This document shows, one piece after another, positions 54,732-64,000 of a stretch of 64,000 nucleotides of DNA. Every line of letters starts with the position of its first letter. Positions within the stretch are counted from its first letter, which is position 1. Under the pieces are notes generated by a model that ran no database searches, was not told the origin of the DNA, and saw nothing but the letters and a program-made list of their open reading frames with translations. The DNA is from Persicaria tinctoria. Taxonomy: Eukaryota; Streptophyta; Magnoliopsida; Caryophyllales; Polygonaceae. The position numbers were made by a program, and so were the translations under genes. Location of the stretch: positions 52,835,702-52,899,701 of the forward strand of contig JBANSL010000004.1 in the NCBI GenBank assembly GCA_037127255.1. The letters are read 5' to 3'.

Positions 54732-56118
54732 GGGGCCCAACTTCTCGCTAAAATAGGCATTAAGGCGCCTATTTTGCAGAAGGACCCCACCAATGCTAGT
54801 GCCAGAAGCATCACACTCGAGCTCCAACGGTTGTGTGAAGTCAGGTAGTTGGAGCACTAAGGCATGGGTGAGTCGATCCTTGAGAGCATCGAATGCCCTC
54901 TGATGTGAGTATGTCCAGCAAAACATCACATCTTTCTTCGTCAGCTCATGTAGTGGAGCGGCAATAGTGCTGAAGTCTTTGACGAAGCGTCGATAAAAGC
55001 CAGCAAGGCCCAAAAAAAAGCGGACATGGGTGGGAGTGTGCGGCTGGGACCACTCCTGTATAGCTCGAACTTTCTTCTCATCTACTTTCAAACCAGATGC
55101 AGAAACTACAAATCTAAGAAAAATAGTAGATTCGGAAGCAAAAGAACACTTTTTCAAATCGACATATAATTTGTCCTTTCTAAGACAATCAAATACCAAT
55201 TTTAAGTGATTAAGATGATCATGCATGTTCTTACTATAGATTAAAATATCATCAAAATAGGCAACGGTAAATTTCCCTAAGCAACGTCTACGCACATGGT
55301 TCATAAGCCTCATAAAAGTAGAAGGAGCATTAGTTAATCCAAAAGGCATTACTAACCATTCATATATGCCATACTTAGTTTTAAAAGCCATTTTCCATCC
55401 ATCTCCCTGTTTCATCCTAATTTGATGATAGCCACTTCTAAGATCAATTTTAGGAAAAATGCAAGCACCATAGAGTTCATCAAGCATATCATCTAAAGGA
55501 GGAATAGGGTGACGATACTTAACCAAAATTTGGTTGATTGCCCTACAATCAACAGACATGTGTCGTGATCCATCCTTCTTTGGTAACAAGATCACAGGGA
55601 CGGCGCAAGGACTAAGACTTTCGCGAACAAAGCCTTTGTCCATAAGCTCCGTGACTTGGCATTGTAACTCCTTTTTTTCCTCAGAGCTAGCTCTATAAGC
55701 AGCACAATTAGGCAAGGATGGGCCAGTGAAAAAGTATCTGGTGCTCAATCCCTCTAATGGGGGGCAAGCCTTGTGGTAGCTCAGCTGGAAGCACATCTAA
55801 ATAATCCCGAAGAAGAGCATCAATAGGTGCAGGAATATGACTCAAATCCACAACATTATGTAATATCTCTTTCATTACCAATAGGATATGAGGTCGATGA
55901 GCATTCTAAGTGATTGTCTCTTTCTGCGGCTGAGAGACAACCTATCGTCGTTCAACAGTGCCCTTAAGCGAAGTAGAAGGGGGAGTTGCTGAAGACCTTG
56001 CCGAAGCTGTAAAGGAGGAAGGCGTGGCAGCTGGGTAAGCCACGGCCGCAGGGGTGGGTGCGGCGGATGGTGGGGGCTCACGGCTAACCACCTTCTTCAG
56101 GGCCTCTTTCTGAGCGTT
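54732..56118 (-). pseudogene. Reverse transcriptase and pre-RT region of the Ty3 remnant
   Basis: Pre-RT: LRDYLDVLPAELPQGLPPIR near 55780. RT: TELMDKGFVRESLSPCAVPV, DGSRHMSVDCRAINQI, FPKIDLRSGYHQIRMKQGDG, FGLTNAPSTFMRLMNHV, AYFDDILIYSKNMHDHL, LGLAGFYRRFVKDFS. RNase H start: LELECDASGTSIGGVL, AYFSEKLGP at the LTR junction (54736). Frameshift and stop codons separate pre-RT from RT near 55700-55790. 55801-56118 is a degraded Pro/Ala-rich linker. Confidence 0.88.
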
Positions 56119-56718
56119 CTATTGTTGTCGCTTGTGAACCTGTTTCTTCAACACAGGTTGAGGAGACAAGGGTAGGATAGTAACTCTCCTCCCATCAAAA
56201 GTGAAGGAATATGTCGCACAACCATCATGAATAAAAGAACGATCATATAACCAAGGACGACCAAGTAAAATATGACGACAATCCATCCTAGCAACACAAC
56301 ATAAAATTTTATCATGATAAGAACCAATATAAATAGAAACCAAGCATTGTATAGTTACCATAATATCATATCCATCATCGGTAATGTCATTCAAACCATA
56401 GTGAGTAGCTCTAAGAGTAGTAGTCAAGTGTAAGAAATCAACTACCTTTTCGTTGATGAGGTTGCAACAACTTCTTCCATCGATGATGATTTTCAAGGTA
56501 GCCTCGCATACCACACACTTGGCGTGGAAGATATTCTCCCTTTGATAAGCCATGGGAGCCTCCTGAATGTGTAGGACTCGGCGATTGACAAGGCAGAGAG
56601 CGTCTTCAATGTCTAACGGATCGATCTCCTCATTGTGATCCTGAGCTGTGTCCTCCTCCACTTCACTCGAAATTTGGGGTTCTTCGACAATCTCCTCCTC
56701 AAAGTAATGTTCTCCCAA
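56119..56718 (-). pseudogene. Protease region of the Ty3 remnant
   Basis: VCEATLKIIIDGRSCCNLIN has IDGRS where a pepsin-like retroviral protease has (L)DSGAS, consistent with chromovirus-type proteases, which read I-D-S/G-G-S. HILLGRPWLYDRSFIHDGCA follows. Upstream is LVNRRVLHIQEAP. Frame open for 199 codons. Confidence 0.75.
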
Positions 56719-57717
56719 ATCATTGAGAAGGACCTTCCTTTTCTGAGGGAAATTTCGAGAGACAAGTCCAGAACCACCACAAGTGAAGCAGTGAATATCT
56801 TTGGTGCGTTCTTTGGAAGTTGCAACAACTCTTCTAGTTTGGGCTTCATAACCCTGTTTAGGTGAGTTGGGAACTCCATTTTTCTACATAGAAGGGTGAG
56901 AAGAAGATCTAGATTGACTAGTATAAGCAAAAGAAACAAACATGTGACCTTGTGAATACTGGTCGGCTCTGACCCTCTGTTGTGTGCTGTTGATCATGTC
57001 GAAGTTGCGCTTTGTGAGTCAAAGTATTAATATCCCTAATAGAATGAATAGATAACGGATTATGAATAGAAAGATTGGGACCAGCAAGAAACTGAGTACA
57101 TAAACCACGTTCAGTAAGATAAATATTAGCCTGATGAGCGAGTCGTTCAAGCTCGTCTCTGTATTCCATAGGGGAGCGAGATCCCTGTCGACATTGAGCC
57201 AAACGCAACCTCATCATCTCTGTGTACTCCTCAGGCGCGTGTCTCTTATTTAGTAGATAGCGCAGTTGAGGCCAAGTTTCAACAGGTTGCTTGTCTTGAC
57301 GACGGCGGATTTCACGAGTGCGAAACCACCAAGAGCGAGCCATACATGTCAAGTGTAAAGTAACAACTTCCAACCTCTCTATTTCATCATAGCAAAGATG
57401 ATCAAGTACATAATTATTATGATCCTCCCAAGCAAGATATGCCTCAGGTTCATTAGCACCATCAAAAGTATCTAACTTGATCTTAACATCTCGTTGTTGG
57501 ATATCCTGTGCATTATGAAATCTAGGACGACCAAAATTGGGGTTAGGTAAATCATCAAGATTAACATCTACCTCTTGGTAAGCGCCCTCCAGATGGGGCA
57601 TGTCATTCAAATCAGCGTTGCTACGGCTATCCTCCCAATTATTTTTGATGAACAAAGGGTTCGCATGGGTCTGGTGTTGTTGTTGTTGCCGCCCTTGTTG
57701 TTGCCGAGGAGGAGGGG
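56719..57717 (-). pseudogene. Gag of the Ty3 remnant, truncated at its start
   Basis: Core at 57655-56918: IKLDTFDGANEPEAYLAWED, ARSWWFRTREIRRRQDK, RLRLAQCRQGSRSPMEYRDE. Near 56750-56790 a zinc-knuckle relic CFTCGGSGLVSRNF has lost its His and last Cys. A frameshift lies near 56940. The 5' end runs into a Gln/Gly-coding CAACAA tract (57670-57715) and then the Athila-like LTR. Confidence 0.82.
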
Positions 57718-58559
57718 TGTTGTGAGCCTATTTTGCCATGTTTTAAACTTACTTTTGTACCGATTTCTGCATGCATTTCATACATTTGTGTTAGAAAAGT
57801 ACATATTCTATGTAGTTTACACTTATTTGGAAATTATGGAGTCAACACCAGTTTCTGATTAATTTCGCATAAATCGGACGCACTTTGGAGCTTAAAGGAA
57901 AGTCATGAAGAAGCTAAGGATGGTGCATCTGGAGAAAATGCCATTTTTCACCATTTATCATTCTGAATCAAGCTTTGATGTCTTCCTGAAAGTTGTAGTC
58001 CTCGAAAAGAGCTTTCCAACGCATGCTAATATGCGTCAATTCGATGAACGAGGACTCGGGAAAGTGCGTTTCAAGAACAGAGCAGAATGCTGAAAGCCGA
58101 CAGAGTTACTCGAAGTCGACCAAAATGGTCGACGTCGACCAAATTTTACTCGACTTTTGCTCCGGAGGACGAGATCGAGCACGAGCTGAGCATAGGACCA
58201 CTCGAGACGAAAAACTCTACTCGACGTCGAGGAACTTGGTCGTCGTCGAGGAGATTCCAGAAGCTGTCCAAGTGGAGATCGATGAGAAATCCGAGCATTG
58301 TGGTTACTTGCAAGCCAAGTTTTCTATAACCATTGGATTTGGTCAATACAAATTTAATGCTTTATGTGACTTGGGAGCCAGTGTGAGTATAATGCCTTTA
58401 TCAATCTGGTCCAATATTAAGTTAGGTGCTCTGGAGCATGTACCAGTGCAAGTAGGTAAGTTCTTTGTCCCTGCTGATTTCTTAGTTATTGATATGGCAG
58501 AGAACCCTGCTTGTCCAATCATTCTAGGAAGGCCTTTCTTGGCGACGGTGGATGCCAAC
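57718..58559 (+). repeat. Athila-like LTR joined to a protease fragment
   Basis: Starts TGTTGTGAGCC, the reverse complement of the LTR ends seen at 30778 and 54731. It follows that LTR family to CTACTCGACGTCGAG at about 58222, then switches to gag-protease linker and protease sequence: FSITIGFGQYKFNALCDLGA, VSIMPLSIWSN, ACPIILGRPFLATVDAN. Here the DLGA active-site motif is intact, but about 24 residues are missing between GAL and EHVPVQVG. It stops at the next LTR (58560). Confidence 0.8.
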
Positions 58560-59834
58560 TGATATTGCATATTTAAGATAAGCATTTTTAGTTTAGTTAG
58601 GTTGCATTTCTTTCATACTTTGTCGCTAAATTGCATCTTGTGATTATTTTTGAAGAGTTCGGATTCTGCGCAATTTGGTGTTTATCTCGAAGAGGAACAC
58701 ATTTGGGAGATGCAATATCTCGAAGAGGAACACAAGAAACATCGGAATGAACAAGGAATGAAAGATGCAAGACAAGAGGAGAAATCCGCAAAGGAGGACA
58801 AGAAGCTACGGCAAAACAGCATGCCGCGGGCACCGCAAGTGTGCGTCGGGAGCAGCATCTCCCTCTGCAGCGGGGCTACAAAGCAACAGTGTGCAGCGAG
58901 CGCGGCACATATGCTGCGCCCGCAACATTGGTCGTCCGCGCCTGTGTGCGTCATTTTGATTATTAAAACCCTAGAACCTATTGATTTCTTTAGTGGCCGA
59001 CTTGGGATGATTGAAAATGCCACTTTTAGTTATTTTTTCGTTACTTCTACTCTATTGATTCATTAGACGCTTTAGAGATTTTGAGCGATGTCTTCCATGA
59101 GGAACTAAACTCATCTATTCCGCCTGCAATTTGAAGCTTTATTCGGATTGATTGTGAGTTTCTAATTCTCGTTCCTTGTTTCCTATATTTGAATGTTTCA
59201 ACTTCTTTCTGCTTGATTGTTTATTGTTTTGTTCTATCTTGTCTGACCAACTTGTTAGATCAATTCAATTGCTAAGGTTTTGTAGATTCCTGGTTGTGAA
59301 CCTTAACCTAAGTGGCAAATTTGTTCCTTTAGGGCTGGTTGAACTAATTGAATGAGTAGGAAGTTGAATGTGTTGCTAAATCCCTCTTTAGAGACTGCAA
59401 ATACCTTGGCTAATCTCTGAACTTAAAGCTATCAATTGGGTTAAATCCTTCTTTAGGGACTGTTCGATTGATAAGGGTTGCTAGGACTGGGTGGACTAGT
59501 AACTACATTAGGTCGGGACAAGGGCATTCATAGGAAACTTAATAGGACGAGAAGAAGTTACAAGGATCGCTTCAATCCAATAAAGTGGAAAATTGTAGGT
59601 AGAATTGCTTCTCCAAATTGTCTAAAACAAATTCCTTTACTTTGCTTTCTTTACTCCGCTTTGATAAAAGGCGGAACTTTCACACAAAAACCCCCTCTTT
59701 GGTTACTTTAATTGACATTTGAATCATACTTGAATCATAAATTTCCTTGTGGGATCGACCTCTTGCTTATTGCTATACTTGCTATAGGTTTGAGTTTTCT
59801 TTGGCGGAATCAACGACAGGTTTTTCCTCAGTCA
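58560..59834 (+). repeat. 5' LTR (1,275 bp) of the plus-strand Athila-like element
   Basis: TGATATTGCAT...CCTCAGTCA, ending four bases before the primer site. An open frame of 138 codons (58650-59066, charged, EEEHIWEMQYLEEEHKKHRN) crosses it but is not a known protein. The GC-rich part 58825-58945 contains CTGCGCCCGCA, shared with 61378-61430. The rest is AT-rich with TAAATCCCTCTTTAG-type duplications at about 59380 and 59440. Confidence 0.75.
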
Positions 59835-59837
59835 AAT

Positions 59838-59857
59838 TTGTCGCCGTTGCCTGGGAA
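59838..59857 (+). promoter_or_regulatory. Primer-binding site
   Basis: TTGTCGCCGTTGCCTGGGA, close to the Athila/Tat-type TGGCGCCGTTGCCGGGGA. Confidence 0.85.
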
Positions 59858-60050
59858 TTTTTATTTAATTCTTGTGTGTTTTTAGTGTTGATCTTGGTGT
59901 GGACCATCTTATATGGTCCATACCCATGCAACTAATTCTTTTTTGTTGTCGTTAGATTAAGAGATTGAAAGGACCCTTGTCGCTCTAAGGCGAGAAGCTC
60001 ACGATCGCTTTCGCGAACTCCCTTTTGATCAAGAAGAACCTACAACAGAG

Positions 60051-61157
60051 ATGGCTAACGACGTGAACCGCACTTTTAAGGAGCTTTCTATTCCTGATCT
60101 GACACAACAACCCTTGGCGATCCAATTCCCTGCGCTTGCAGAAGGAGTTAACTTTGAGCTGAAGTCTGGGGTAGTTCATCTTCTACCCAAATTCCATGGG
60201 TTGAGTGGGGAGGACCCCCACAAGCACCTATCTGAATTCCATACGGTGGTTGTTGGAATGAAACCAGAGAATGTAACTGAAGATCAAATCAAGCTGAGAG
60301 ATTTTCCCTTCTCTTTGAAGGATGAGGCTAATGAATGGTTCTTCTATCTGCCACCTGGATCTATTTCTACTTGGGCTGAGATGAAGAGAGTCTTCCTAGA
60401 GATGTACTTCCCTGCAACAAAGCTCAATGCTTTGAAAAGGTCAATCAACAACATTGAGTAGTACGCGACAGAGTCAATACATGAGTACTTTGAGCGCTTC
60501 AAGAAGCTCTGCTCCAGCTGCCCATGCCATGGATACTCTCAAAAGGATCTAGTGCTTTTTCTCTTCAATGGGTTAACTGATATGGAGCGCAAAACTGTGA
60601 ATTCTGCTTGTGGAGGAAACCTGCTCAACAAGACACCTGCCGCAGCTTGGGATGTGTTTAAGGAGCTATCTGAGGGCTCTAGGCAGTTCAATAAGAACCC
60701 TCGTGCTTGGGGTGTACTCGATGTTGATGCTCCTATGGCTGCACTTCAGACGGATATGGCAGAGGTAAAGGAGATGATGAAACAATTGGTTATTGATAGA
60801 ACTCCTCAAGAACTGAAGGCATGTGGTCTCTGCAGTTAATACACTCATCCAATGGACATGTGCCCGCTTCTACAAGATCCTAATTTTGATTTGAATGCCA
60901 TTGGGAATTTCACTCAACAAAGGCCTAGGGAAGACAATTATGGAAATCCTGGGTATTTCAACAACAACAATTACAACAGAGGCTATCAACAAGGCTACGG
61001 GAACTACCAAGCCTCTTTCAATCAGCAAGGGGGACAACAGGAAAGGCCTCAACAACAATATGAACCTCGACAGGGAGGTCAACAACAATCAAATGAGGAT
61101 CCACTACAGAAGTTGTCACGATTGGTCTTAAAGATTGAGAAACAACAGTCATAGCGG
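60051..61157 (+). pseudogene. Athila-like gag (three in-frame stops)
   Basis: Start MANDVNRTFKELSIPDL. Core: LLPKFHGLSGEDPHKHLSEF, LPPGSISTWAEMKRVFLEMY, then after TAG (60462) YEYF-like HEYFERFKKLCSSCPCHGYS and NLLNKTPAAAWDVFKEL. A zinc-knuckle-like CGLCS-stop-YTHPMDMCP contains TAA at 60837. An Asn/Gln/Gly-rich tail (YNRGYQQGYGNYQASFNQQG) ends at TAG 61152. All segments share one frame, so the damage is point mutation. Confidence 0.88.
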
Positions 61158-63527
61158 ATGACAAATCTAGAAAAGCAACAATCCGATCGGATGACAAATC
61201 ATGAGAATCAGATGAATCGGCTCATTCAAATCTTAAGTGCTAAGAAGGCAAACAATTCAGGAAAGCTTCCATCACAGACCATCGAGAATCCAACGAAGGA
61301 GAATGTCAGTGTTGTAACAATTAGGAGTGGCAAGGAACTGGTTGTCACATTGTGCGGCGCCCGCAGCCAATCAATCTTGCTGCGCCCGCAGCACCTTGCG
61401 GCGCCCGCCGCCAGTACGCCCGTCGCCTCCTCGTTGTCAGGTACGCCTCTTACTACTTCTTCCCCTATTCCTCTTTCTTCTCCATCTCCTCCTTCTTCCT
61501 CCTTATCTATGGAGACTGCAAAGCCCATTCCGCCCTTCCCGGAAGCCTTGAAGGATACAAGAAGGTATGAGAACGACAAGGAAATCTTCGAGACATTCAG
61601 TAAGTGCGAGGTAAACATTCCTTTGCTTAATTTAATCAAAAGCATTCCTAGATATGCTAAATTCTTGAAGGAACTTTGCACTATCAAGCGGAACCAGAAG
61701 CTAAAAGGTAAGCAAAAGGTGAAGGTAAGCGAACATGTCACTGTTGTCTTTCAAAAGCGTATGCCTGAAAAGTGTAGTGATCCTAGTATGTTTGCTATTC
61801 CATGTGTGATAGGTGATACTAAATTTGACAAAGCAATGTTAGATTTAGGAGCATATATTAATGTTTTACCTTCTAATGTTTATCATGCTTTGGGATTGGG
61901 ACCTCTGAATGATACTAGGGTAGTAATTCAACTTGCTGATCGATCTACTATCTATCCGAAAGGGATTGTTGAAGATGTCTTGGTTATGGTTGACAACTTG
62001 ATATTCCCTACTGATTTCTTTGTGATTGACATGGGTCCTAGTAACAATGAAGACCCTATTCTGTTGGGCAGACCTTTTCTGAAAACTGCTAGGACTAAGA
62101 TAGATGTCTATTCAGGATCTCTTACTATGGAATTTGATGGTCAAAGAGTTGAATATAATATTTATGATTCCATGAAATTCCCATCAGATGATCCTTCTCT
62201 GTGCTTTGTGGATGTTATTGATACTATGGCACAAGATTGCTTTGATTTGGAATGTGTTGATGAGATGGAAGTTGCTTTACAGGATCCTATAGATGAAATT
62301 GCTAGAGATTATGTATTGTCATCTGATTTGCAGGAGGCTATAGTAGCTTTAGACCATCGATCTCCCACCTATGTGCCACCAAGGGGAGACCGCATCGAGC
62401 TAACCATTCCTACTGAAAAGCTTCTTCCATCTATTATCCAAGCACCTGATGTTGAACTGAAACAACTTCCTAATCACCTTAAATATGTTTTTCTTGGTGA
62501 AAATGATACTCTGCCTGTCATTATTTCTAATAAATTGACCTTTAGACAGGAGGAGCGATTGGTGACTGTTCTGAAGGAGAACAAGGAGGCGTTAGGATGG
62601 ACGATAGCAGACATTAAGGGCATCAGTCCTACGCTCTACATGCATAGGATACTATTGGAGGATGATGCCAAACCATCTAGACAACCTCAACGGAGACTCA
62701 ACCCGCCAATGATGGAAGTGGTGAAGAAGGAGGTGATGAAGCTCCTTCAGGCAGGTATGATCTTTCCCATATCTGATAGCAAATGGGTGAGTCCTACTCA
62801 GGTTGTCCCTAAGAAGGGAGGTATTACTGTTGTTGAGAATCGGGATGGTGAATTGGTCCCTACCAGGGTACAAACTGGATGGAGAGTCTGTATTGATTAT
62901 CGAAAATTGAATGCAGTTACTCGCAAAGATCACTTCCCCCTTCCCTTTATTGATCAAATGCTTGAGCACCTTGCCGGCCGCTCCTTTTATTTCTTTTTAG
63001 ATGGCTACTCAGGGTATTTTCAGGTACCAATAGCACCAAAGGATCAAGAAAAAACGACATTTACATGCCCCTTTGGCACTTTTGCATATCTCATAATGCC
63101 TTTTGGGCTATGTAACGTAGCTGGGACTTTCCAACGGTGTATGGTAAGCATATTTTCTGAGTATGTTGTGCGCTTTATAGAAGTATTTATGGATGACTTC
63201 ACTGTGCATGGAGATGATTTTGATACTTGCTTGCATCATTTGTCACTTGTGCTTAGGCGGTGTGTAGACACCAACTTAGTCCTCAATTCTGAAAAGTGTC
63301 ATTTTATGGTTGAGCAAGGCATTGTTTTGGGTCATATTGTGTCTAGCAGGGGTCTTGAGGTGGATAAGGCTAAGATTGATGTCATTCAGTCTCTACCTTA
63401 CCCCACCAATGTGCGCGAAATTCGCTCCTTTTTAGGCCATGCAGGGTTCTATCGCAGGTTTATTAAGGATTTTTCTAAGATTTCTGCACCTCTTTGTGAT
63501 TTACTTAAAAAAGGAAGTGGCTTTTGA
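61158..63527 (+). pseudogene. Athila-like protease and reverse transcriptase
   Basis: 789 codons, in frame with gag. Linker with TIRSGKELV and a Pro/Ser-rich stretch (about residues 55-115). Protease: MLDLGAYINVLPSNVYHALG (near residue 235) and DPILLGRPFLKTA. RT: VCIDYRKLNAVTRKDHFPLP, SFYFFLDGYSGYFQVPIAPK, FGLCNVAGTFQRCMVSIF, EVFMDDFTVHGDD and GHAGFYRRFIKDFSKI. Catalytic Asp pair present in FMDDF. The frame is lost at a run of A at about 63508-63514 (CTTAAAAAAGG). Confidence 0.9.
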
Positions 63528-64000
63528 GTTTGATGACATGTGTAGAGCGTCCTTTGATGAGCTTAAACGTCGCCTGACTAGCGCTCCTATAATTCAAGCA
63601 CCCATATCGTCTCAACCTTTTGAGATTATGTGTGATTCTAGCGACTATGCTGTGGGGGCTGTTTTGGGACAAAAGGAAGGAAGGAGCTCTCATGTCATCT
63701 ACTATGCCTCCATGACTCTGAATGGAGCGCAAAGAAACTACTCAACCACTGAGAAATAGCTTCTGGCTGTGTTCTTTGCACTGGAGAAGTGTCGCTCCTA
63801 TCTCCTAGGAGCTAAGGTAATTGTCTTCACTGATCACGCTGCTCTTCGCTATTTATTGACTAAGAAAGAAGCAAAACCAAGATTGATTCGTTGGATTTTA
63901 CTTTTGAGTGAATTTGACATTGAAATCAAAGATAAGAAAGGTGCAGAAAACTTAGTAGCGGACCACCTCAGCAGACTTGTCCAAGGAGAGGACAAGCCGG
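63528..64000 (+). pseudogene. Athila-like RNase H, continues past the window
   Basis: In the +1-shifted frame: FDELKRRLTSAPIIQAPISS, EIMCDSSDYAVGAVLGQKEG, then TAG at 63757 where Glu is expected ([20 protein letters not shown]). It continues [20 protein letters not shown] and [11 protein letters not shown] to the window end. The D-E-D positions other than the stop look kept. Confidence 0.85.

Larger units (their letters stand above)
53142..57717 (-). mobile_element. Ty3 (chromovirus-like) retrotransposon remnant, gag to RNase H, minus strand
   Basis: Gag, protease, RT and most of RNase H are in order from right to left; integrase and both LTRs are absent. A solo LTR interrupts it at 53475-54731. 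The 5' side is cut by an Athila-like LTR starting at 57718. RHILLGRPWLYDR and YFDDILIYSK are of the type common in plant chromoviruses; no chromodomain is available to prove the clade. Confidence 0.85.
58560..64000 (+). mobile_element. Athila-like Ty3 retrotransposon, plus strand, right end outside window
   Basis: LTR, primer site, gag, protease, RT and RNase H in order. RT carries the FMDDF variant usual in Athila elements. A single reading frame runs from 60051 to 63527 except for three stops; a frameshift and one more stop follow. A GC-rich GCGCCCGCAGC motif occurs in both the LTR and the gag-protease linker. Confidence 0.92.

Noticed and set aside
53142..57717. Caulimovirus-like endogenous pararetrovirus
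   Set aside because: No movement-protein or coat-protein signature; the gag-PR-RT-RNase H order and motifs fit Ty3 elements.
58650..59066. 138-codon ORF in the Athila LTR as a host or viral gene
   Set aside because: It is charged low-complexity sequence within a defined LTR and matches no family I know.
60462..61154. Programmed stop-codon readthrough in Athila gag
   Set aside because: Three different stops in gag plus a frameshift and another stop in RNase H look like decay, not recoding.

Overview
This is plant nuclear DNA from a transposon-dense intergenic region, probably a eudicot. Nearly every coding signal belongs to a family of plant mobile elements: Mutator-like (MULE) transposases with plant-type SWIM or FAR1-like domains, Ulp1/OTU/plant-mobile-domain accessory genes, a CACTA element, and Athila, Tat and chromovirus-like Ty3 retrotransposons. 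I see no intact host gene, true tRNA or rRNA gene. The only host-derived coding piece is a gene fragment resembling the PSP region of ZCCHC8-like proteins, carried inside the CACTA element.

Layout. 1-9.13 kb is the right part of a minus-strand MULE: a broken Ulp1-type accessory gene, a 190-bp tandem array, a broken mudrA-type transposase with recognisable introns, and a 1.8-kb 5' UTR intron full of small hairpins. 9.5-37.3 kb is a wrecked Ty3 element (Gypsy-1). Its 5' LTR is split by a 5,890-bp CACTA element (10338-16227, TSD TCG, empty site visible in the other LTR). Its gag survives to about 18.44 kb, its pol is gone, and its other LTR copy ends at 37344. Inside it sits a second MULE (about 18.45-36.29 kb) with a FAR1-like transposase fused to an OTU domain, a plant-mobile-domain gene, and three diverged copies of a small unrecognised protein. 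Each of these minus-strand genes is preceded by a TATA box and an array of ACGTTG palindromes. That MULE is interrupted by an Athila-like, internally deleted retrotransposon (22457-30778, TSD GTCGA).

37.35-51.69 kb is a 125-bp tandem array split by a 13.5-kb Tat-clade retrotransposon complex (37827-51320, TSD AACTT). The complex reads LTR-internal-LTR-internal-LTR with one complete central LTR of 3,394 bp and two large deletions. Its pol is almost intact, with one in-frame stop in about 1,870 codons. Its LTR and 3' region carry six copies of a hairpin whose inner stem changes sequence but stays paired.

51.7-53.1 kb holds a short tandem repeat and four tRNA-like modules in a row on the minus strand. 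53.14-57.72 kb is a minus-strand Ty3 remnant (gag-PR-RT-RNase H) with a 1,257-bp solo LTR (TSD GGGGC) in its RNase H. 57.72-58.56 kb is an Athila-like LTR fused to a protease fragment. From 58560 to the window end is a plus-strand Athila-like element with LTR, PBS, gag, protease, RT and RNase H in one frame broken by several stops and one frameshift.

The order of events can be partly read from the nesting: Gypsy-1 predates its CACTA and MULE insertions, and the MULE predates the Athila insertion. The 125-bp array predates the Tat element, and the chromovirus-like element predates the solo LTR.
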